A DNA stretch of 64,000 nucleotides, taken from assembly GCA_008921705.1 (NCBI GenBank), contig VFFE01006863.1, positions 1 to 64,000 on the forward strand, written 5' to 3'. Made by a program: the position numbers and the translations under genes. Shown piece by piece: positions 56,656-64,000 of this stretch. The notes under the pieces were generated by a model that ran no database searches, was not told where the DNA came from, and saw only the letters and a list, made by a program, of their open reading frames with translations. The stretch comes from Burhinus oedicnemus (Eukaryota > Chordata > Aves > Charadriiformes > Burhinidae). How positions within the stretch are numbered: position 1 is the stretch's first letter; each line of letters opens with the position of its first letter.

Positions 56656-59600
56656 CTCCTTGCTTGCTTGAATACAAATGAGGCTTGTCTAGCATGTTTG
56701 TAAAACAGTGTTTATTTCTTCCCAGTAGGATGACTAAAGCCAAATAAAATCTCCCAGTAATTCATATATATTTTTCCCTGACTGTGCCTTTATTTTTTTT
56801 TTTTTTTTCAACCTCAGGCTGATTTATTGTTCTCTTCTGGTTGCTATGGCTCTGTAAAATATATATATTTTTTCTATCATCTGTTTGTAATATTGACCAG
56901 TTTCCAGTGTAGAGCTGGCCCTGGCTCCCCTGCAGTATTCCAGGATTTTAGATTAAAAATGGGGGGGATTAACTGGTTTTTTTTAGCTCCACAAAGGAGC
57001 ATAAATCAACGTTTCATTTCAACAGAACCTGTTATGTAGTGAATTCTGCTGCGCAAACACTGAAACTGTAGCACAGTAAATTGCTGTAGGTGAACAGGAC
57101 TCAACCAAGTGCGCAGGCTGCGTGCCTTTATTCTGCAAAGGGGTATGGAAACGTTAAGTCACTGGTTCCAATTTAACCCAAGCTTGTCATGGCCAAAAGC
57201 TCTCATCATCTGATAGTTATTCAGTGGTCCATGAGAAATTGGTTGGGTTTTAGCCTAATTCCTCTTAGACGTTTCCCATAAAACAAGCTGTTCTGTGAGC
57301 AGCAGCACAGATCAGGCCTGGTCCTTTATGTCTGTGCTCTAGCCCCTCTACATCCCACACCGCTGCAATAAATCTACTTCTCCCCTATGAGCTCACCTCC
57401 CCAATATTTCCCATCCCTCCTCCTCATCTCCTAAGCCAGCCTTGTCACATCCCCACGCTTCCAGCTGGGACATACGTGCTGTGGCTGGTACCAAATGACA
57501 TGCTGGCTGATAAAACAAACCGGTCGCTTGTCTGCAGAGCGGTTGGATGATGTGCCGGGCACGACAGGCAGCTATCAAGCTTGTGTTTCTGTGTCCAACC
57601 TGTTGCTGGCTTCCTCCGGAGCTGGCTGGAGGCTCTGAAGTTGGTGGGGAGGGAACTGCCAAATGGAACTCTTGTAAATTGTCCTGATAGGCATTGCAGC
57701 AAACTGCTCATTGCAGATGCGCCCAACTCTTCTTACTCACCCCTGTAGATCACAAATAAAGCTCTGCTCGTCATAAAGAGAGAAGCATCTGCAAAGCTGT
57801 CGATCAGACAGACAACACTGAAGAGACCTAATGGAAAATGTTTTTGTCTGCAGAAAGGATGACTCTAAGAGGAGACATTCTGTAGGCACATAAATGCAAC
57901 TTCTCTTGAAATACTGTCCCAGGGTTGTGCAGGGAAAATACTGAAGCTGGACCAGATTTAATATTACCGTCTTGTTGCTGTTACTGCTCGGGATGCGTAA
58001 GGGTTGAAATTTGCCTGCTGGCACTATCTGATTACCCTGCCCTGCTCAAAGCTGGATGCCTGATACCTGTTGCATGTCCCACCAGACGAGGCTTGTTCTG
58101 CTCTAGCAGCTCTGCTTGCTTCACCTGTGTGTGCCCATTAGCCGACACACGAGGCAGTGCCAGTTGCAGGAAACCCTTTTGCAGCACAAGAGGTGACAGC
58201 TTGCCCTCGTGCCAGCCTGCCCCTGCGCGGGCAGTTGTAACCCACAGTATCTGAGCTCTCGGAGGAGAGACGCTGGTGTTGCAGTGTGGCTTTTTATGTT
58301 TATTCTTTGAGCGCGCTTGAAGGATGGGGCAGCTAGACACCTATCTACTTTCCTGACATAGCAACTCTCAGGCAAGTGAAGCCTGCTCACTGTTTAGTCT
58401 TTGGCATCCAACTTTTTTCTCTAATCCATTTTGGTTTTTTCTGTGACTATTTTGGGTTTGATCTAGCAGAGCTCATAGAAAAGCATTATTATAGCTCTTC
58501 TTTTCCCCCCTCTCAAAGAAACTGTGAACTTCCACCACCTGCTTTTAATGTCGAGATGGTCTTGCCAACCCCTAGACGCAGTCTGTAGGGAATAAGCGTA
58601 GCAATATTGACAATCTGCAACATCCAGGCTCTTCAGCGGAGGGAGCCTTTCACTTGGAAAGGAGGGAGAGGACAGGTCTTGGCACGGGTGACACTGAGGC
58701 GTGCAGAGGTGCTTCTGGGTTCCCTAGATGAAATTAATGCAGTTCCTCTCTACACGCTTGCAAAGCTTAATAGTATTTGTCTGTTTGTATGACCGTAATT
58801 TTTGGGACCTTCACAGTCCAATGCTTTTATCCTCACTTGTGAGGGTGAGTGCTGGGTGCTGAGGCACAGGGGGAAGGTAAGAGGCTTGCCAGTTGTTAGA
58901 GAGGAACTTTGTGGTGGCCCCGGCCACGGCCGAGGTTTCCCAGGCTGTGAACTAGCACCCACCTGATGGCCCGTCCTTCCTCTGTGTGAGTCCTGTCTCG
59001 GTCGGAGTGGTTTCGTGTATGAGTAGTAAACTAGCTGAGGGCATAGAGCAGAAATACAGCTGTGAATGCTGCTGAGTGCTGTTATGCCACCATGTGGGTG
59101 GTGTGCCCCTGTTCTCCTTCTTCCTGGCAGCATAAATGGAGTTGCACGACCTTAGATTTTGGCTGACTAGATTAACTTCACTTCTTTTTCTGTTCAGAGT
59201 AGGTAGGGTGCTGCCCCTTTGCAATACTGGAGGCACCCCAGCGCCAGGCTTAGTCCTGCCCTTTGCCTTGGAGCACTGTCACTTCTTCAGCCGCTGATGG
59301 GACAAGCTGGCAGTATTTAGCTCTTGCTGGTTTTGGTGGGTAGCATCTCCCTGGCCTTTGTTTGGGCCTCGCTGGGACATTGTGCACGCTGGAGAATCTC
59401 TTCTCCACAAAATTCCTTTTGCTGCGGTGATAGAAAAGCCTCTGCAACCCTCTGGCCAGGTTTAAAAAGTGCTGGATGCTTTCTCAGGAACTTGAAAGGA
59501 GGGGACCAACACCACTGCTGTGTGACATTGCCTTTTCCTTCATCAGCACTGGTGGTGTGAACCTGGACTGGGCATGAGGCTCCTCCAAGCTTCCTCCCAG

Positions 59601-60275
59601 TCTGCAGTTCAGCAGTAGGAAAGTGTAACTGAGAGCCCAGGAGTTTCCAAGGACACCTGTACTCTCATTTGACTTGGAGGAGGAAAAGTCTGTGGCTTAT
59701 GTTGTCAGTCAGCTAGCTATGTAATATAAATTAAAGCCTTTTCTTCTCTACCTCCCCAACCTCATGGAGTTTGGGCTTTTTTCTGATCAGCAGTTTGTCT
59801 GGACTCATAAGTCAGGGTGGGTAGTTCCTGTGCCTTATCATGGAAGCCACTGTTGTCTCTCCAACTTCTAGCTCTCGGCTGAGAACAGGTCTTTGACCTT
59901 CTCCATCCCCAAAGGGTAGGTTGACGCTAAAGCATGGAGAGACTTTGTGCCAGGAGCAGAGGCACAGAAAGTCTTTGTTCCTTATAAAAGACTGTTGAAA
60001 TAGAAGGAAAGCTGTCTTCCCCGGACTGCTTTACTGATTGCATAGTATTTCTAGGCAATAAGTGAGGGATCTCAGCGCTGCCTGAAAGAGAAGGGTTGTT
60101 TTTAGCTGCTACTCCAATTTAGATAAAGTACGTTTAAGCCTAGTTTGAGTTGGCTAGATTTCAACTGATGCTGTCCCTTTTAATTCTGTCAGCTCATGTC
60201 CTGTTCCTGCCTGGGAACTGAACTTGGCTTGTTGCTTTTCAGCTGTTCAATACAGTTAATTCAGTTGGTTTATTT

Positions 60276-60299
60276 AAAAAAAAAAAAAAGGAAAAAAAA
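60276..60299. repeat. A-run
   Basis: A13-14, GG, then A8. Confidence 0.88.
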
Positions 60300-63200
60300 G
60301 ACCTGTCTTCTCTCTTTGCTTTGCATCAATCCGTGTGCCCTGAGGCTGCTCCCGAATGTCAGGGATGGACAAAGCAGCAATGCTTGTAAATCTGATATAT
60401 GGTTGCATTTATAAATGCACCAGTTGTTTTAGCCTTCATACTGCATGTGGGAGAGGGAGGAAGGAAACGGGCATGGAGACCTAGAGGAAGCTGGGTGACA
60501 CATCTCTGTGCAAGGCTGTCACAACAGCAGAAGTGGCAGGAGGACAGCCAGCAGGCCCAGTGTCCTGGGATGCTTGGATGCTGGCCCCTAGCAGGTGTTT
60601 ATCCTGAGTGGCTGCAGTTTAAGATTAGAACTGATCTTGCTAATGTTTTCTGCCCAAAGTGGAGGGGAGCCGAGGTCTCTGCAGGAAGCCTTTTCTCCCT
60701 GCTACCCAGAGCCTCCTTGCTGCAGGAGGGTGAGGAGGAGCCAAGATGCTGGGGACCAGCAGTCCATGTTAAGAAGAGCATCTCTGACTCCTGGGGTAAG
60801 GAAGCCAGGGGGAAGCTGCACATGGTCAGCCCAGCCTCAGACAAAGGCTCTGTGCCCTGTACTGCAGGAGGAATGCAAGACAAAGGAAGCAGCTCAGGGA
60901 AGGCAGAAAACTCCCCCTCCTGCTGGTGTGAGGTCCTTTGGCGTCTTATATGTGAGGTTTTTGTCCTACCCGGCCTTTTCTGGGAAACGGAAGCAGCCGC
61001 TCTAATGGTTAAAGGCTTCTGCACAGAATAGGGTTGCCTCCTCCTATCAAGGAGCTGAAAGCCACAACACAGAGGGATTGTTCTGCAGTTGCAGGAGCAT
61101 CCTTTCTCACTGCCTATGTGCAATTGTTCGGGATGCACAGAGGAGAGTTTGAAGGTTACACGTACTGAGTAGCCTTGTGAAAAGGACTGTTTTTTTCCCT
61201 TGACAGCTGCCAAGCCCATGTTAGATGAAGCTGCAGAGGAGAGTGGACTGAGCTGGAAGTTGGGTTCACTGTTACTTATCCACCTTCTTACACTTTCTAT
61301 TGAAGATCTGTGCAGAAAGTGGTGCTCAAACTGTGCTTTCTGACTAACCCAGTCTGCCTGCAAGAGCAGCAGTACGCGGAGCTCATTACAGACCATCTTC
61401 TGACAGCCTCAGATGCAAAGATCCTTTGCAGCAGCCTGCTCAGCCAGGAGGCAGCAAATGGGCACAGCAGGGGAAGCGTTTTGTTCTTGGTGGGGAAGAG
61501 AACCTGGGAGAGTATATTCAGATGCTGAAGGCAGCCCAGAGCCTGTGGAAAGTGGACTCTCCTCCTTTTTGGTTTAAAATCAGAGGCTTAAAGGAATCCT
61601 CTCGGAACACTTGGGATGGTGTTTCAAAAGGTGCTCCATAAGCAGGCTGGCCATTTTACATTAGAACCATAAATATAGATCTTGGACTAAGTTTGTGTGT
61701 TTCTCTTGCACTACTGTAACGGATTGGTAGAGCTCAACACGTAACTAATATTTTATACAAATGTGTGTGAATACGAAGTTCCTGTTTCCTGCCCTTCGGC
61801 CTCCTGCTTTGCCAAAGTAAAACAAAAGTTTGGCCTGTGCAAGCTTTAAATTCCTGAAAATTTAAGAGAAAATAATCAACCACTGGGAAAATGCTACAGT
61901 GCTTTCTCAATGACCCCTGCCCTTCCTGTCCATTATAAGCCCTAGAACCAATGCCCAGGTAACTAGAACTCTTTTCTGAAGAGATTATGATGTGATAACT
62001 TCGTAGGTATTTTCTCATAGTCTGTCTCCCCTTTATTGCCCTTTCTTGAGTAATGTTTGCTAAAAGGGATACCCTAGTGCAGTCTAGCAGTCTTTCTGTC
62101 AGACATCTGTGCTGTGAAGGCTATGAAAAGAAGCTGCCTGCATCTTCTTTGGGTACTTCAGAGGAGGATAGTGCCTTTGCTCCCTTTCAAGCTCTTTGAA
62201 AGCTCTTCAACAGAAACATCTCCTAGATAGATATCTAAGGGAAGATCACAAGTGACTGTACAGTCTTATGGTGCTCTTGTGTCCATCTAAGAATCCATCC
62301 TTCTTGGTGGCTTGCAGATGCGCGAGTATGTAGGAGGTCCAACAACAAGAAAAAAAATTTTTCTCTCCTGCTGCAGTTCTCTCACTGAGGACACCTAAAG
62401 GTTGCTAAATGCTGTGGGTGCAAGTCTTTGATCTTGTTGCACCTGGCTGGGAAACATTCAGGTAACTGTAAAACATCCTGGCTTTCACGTGCCAGAACAT
62501 GGGATAGGGTTTTTAAATGAAAGGCAAGTGTCTCTTCAAATTGGCCATGTGGGACCACATGATCTGTAAATAAACTGTCATTAAATACCTATTTTGAGTT
62601 CAGTCCTTATCTGACAGGAGATCCTGCTGTATTACATCCTTTCTTGTTTCTGGGCCTCCACCCCATCCTGAGGCTATGCAGTTTCTGAAACTATTGAAGA
62701 CATAAGTACCATCCTTTGAAGGGGAGCTGTAAAACATGTCTTGTTCAGGTGAAGGATGCAGGAAGTTGGTGGCAGTGCAGCTGGACAGAGGTGGAAGGGT
62801 CTCTTGCCTGGCCTGGAGCTCGGGATTTGGCAAGTGCTTCACTCCTGCTCCCTTGCAGTTTCTGGGCTGGGGGGTGGAGAGAGTAAGGAGAAGATTGTCC
62901 TGCTTGCCCGTTGGAGGAGGTGAAAACAGCCCAGCCTTGCAGCACCCAAGGGTGATGGGTCTGAGTGATGGGGTGTAGAGGAGCAAGAGCTTGGAGCAGG
63001 AGAGTTTTGTGGGGCTGCAAAGGAGCAACTCGCATCTGTGTTCATTTTCTTTCTCCACCATGCTCAGCAATGCCAGGTAAGTCCTTTCATGCAGCTGTGC
63101 CTTCCTCCAGCCTTCCCTCCCTGTGGGAGGGAGCCACGCAGATAAATCTGTAGATAGGTGAGAAATATGTTGTTGCAAAAGCAAAGCAAGGCGGGAGATG

Positions 63201-64000
63201 CATCCTGCCCTGGGCAGCGCTTATGCCAAGGGGATGCCAAGCGCGATGGATGTGCCAGCTCCCACCTCTGCTGACTGCAAGGGCTGGAGAAGGCTGTAAG
63301 GCGCAGAGGTGGAGGAGCTGAATGAAGTTGTGGGGAGGAGTGGAAGCGTGGGAGGAGGTGGCTGGCGGAGCAGGCTGCATGGAGTCAGGGAGAGGACAGG
63401 GGGCCCATCGCTCGCAGAGGGTGGGAGCGTGCCCTGGGCACAAGAGTCACTTGCTGGGAGCCTGCGTGAGAAATTCTCGGAGGCTGCAGTCATGGAAATT
63501 GTATACGCACGTAGAGATGGGCAGGGAGGAGGAGCAAGCCAGACACGCAGATGTGTAAGGGATGGAAAGAAATGTCCTGGAAAACAGAAGAGGTAGAGGA
63601 GGGCCAGAACCAAATTGGTTGTTGTATGATAGCATCTTAGCATTTATTTTTCAGCTAAAATGTTACTCTCCAATGTCATATAAGGCAGCCAGATGTCTGG
63701 GATCTACTTTGTAATAAGAAAAGCAGTATTTGTAACTCCATCAACGGAAGCTGCAGTGCAGCGAGACACGTTTTCCACCATCCCACTGCCAGGAGGGGTG
63801 AGTGAGGGCTCTGAGTGGGGCACAGAGGAGCGAGGAATCACGTTGTCCTGCTGGTGATGTACCCTGGGGAGGCATGGGAGCCCTTTCATGGGGCTTTCAG
63901 TCCAGGGGACTTAAATGATCAAATAAGTTTATATATGCTGGCATAAATTGATGGGTCTCTGTTGAGAGGCTCATTGATTTTCCAAACGTAACAACCTGGA

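Larger units (their letters stand above)
49110..64000 (+). other. SUFU intron 3 (visible part, at least 14.9 kb)
   Basis: No SUFU exon 4 is seen (searched by eye for the codons of FCSGDHVSWHSPLDNSE). Recognised contents: old CR1 at 51150-51640, very old CR1/L3-type LINE at 53870-55290, MIR-like SINE at 56340-56460, A/C-rich tracts (53985-54050, 56575-56655) and an A-run (60276-60299). The stretch from 57000 to 64000 is gene-free apart from overlapping open frames at 60399-61396 and 62600-63184 with no known domain. Confidence 0.75.

Noticed and set aside
62600..63184. 194-codon minus-strand frame in SUFU intron 3
   Set aside because: No domain recognised and several opposite-strand frames overlap; chance is the simplest explanation.
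49110..64000. SUFU exon 4
   Set aside because: Searched by eye for the expected codons (FCSGDHVSWHSPLDNSE) after the exon 3 donor and not found. Probably lies beyond the window.

Overview
This window is vertebrate nuclear DNA, almost certainly from a bird. It carries several CR1 LINE fragments of the avian/reptilian type, interrupted genes with canonical GT-AG introns, a CpG-island promoter region and long introns. It contains no bacterial operons, CRISPR arrays or prokaryotic signals. The gene order is MFSD13A - ACTR1A - SUFU, as I recall it from human 10q24, so this is an ordinary conserved synteny block.

Layout. Positions 1-671 are the last intron of MFSD13A (plus strand), mostly a young CR1 copy. 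Its terminal coding exon is 672-925, followed by about 1.6 kb of 3' UTR ending near an ATTAAA signal at 2496-2501. ACTR1A (alpha-centractin, dynactin Arp1) lies tail-to-tail with it on the minus strand. Its stop codon is at 5407-5409 and ten coding exons run up to 15498. They encode residues 17-376 of a 376-residue protein with every splice junction intact; only exon 1 (the first 16 residues) is missing. A CpG island with three CCAAT boxes spans about 20450-21089 and runs into a 20-N assembly gap at 21090-21109. SUFU (suppressor of fused) is on the plus strand, head-to-head with ACTR1A. Exon 2 (27735-27869) and exon 3 (48973-49109) are present. Exon 1 is not found and is probably in the gap. 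Exon 4 is not seen before position 64000. The rest of the window is SUFU intron 1 (part), intron 2 (21.1 kb) and intron 3 (at least 14.9 kb).

Function. The three genes work in different processes: a poorly characterised MFS-like membrane protein, the actin-related filament of dynactin (cargo adaptor for cytoplasmic dynein), and the cytoplasmic GLI repressor of Hedgehog signalling. The only regulatory link visible here is the shared ACTR1A/SUFU bidirectional promoter region.

I did not find a new biological system. The most useful observations are the nominal gap that hides both first exons and the promoter core, two CR1 copies about 99% identical (one nested in an older CR1), ancient SINE/LINE remnants, a long G-tract in SUFU intron 2, and an unexplained open or possibly conserved stretch in SUFU intron 2. 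Exon boundaries were read by eye and checked by phase and codon count. Protein comparisons rest on remembered family sequences, not on database searches.
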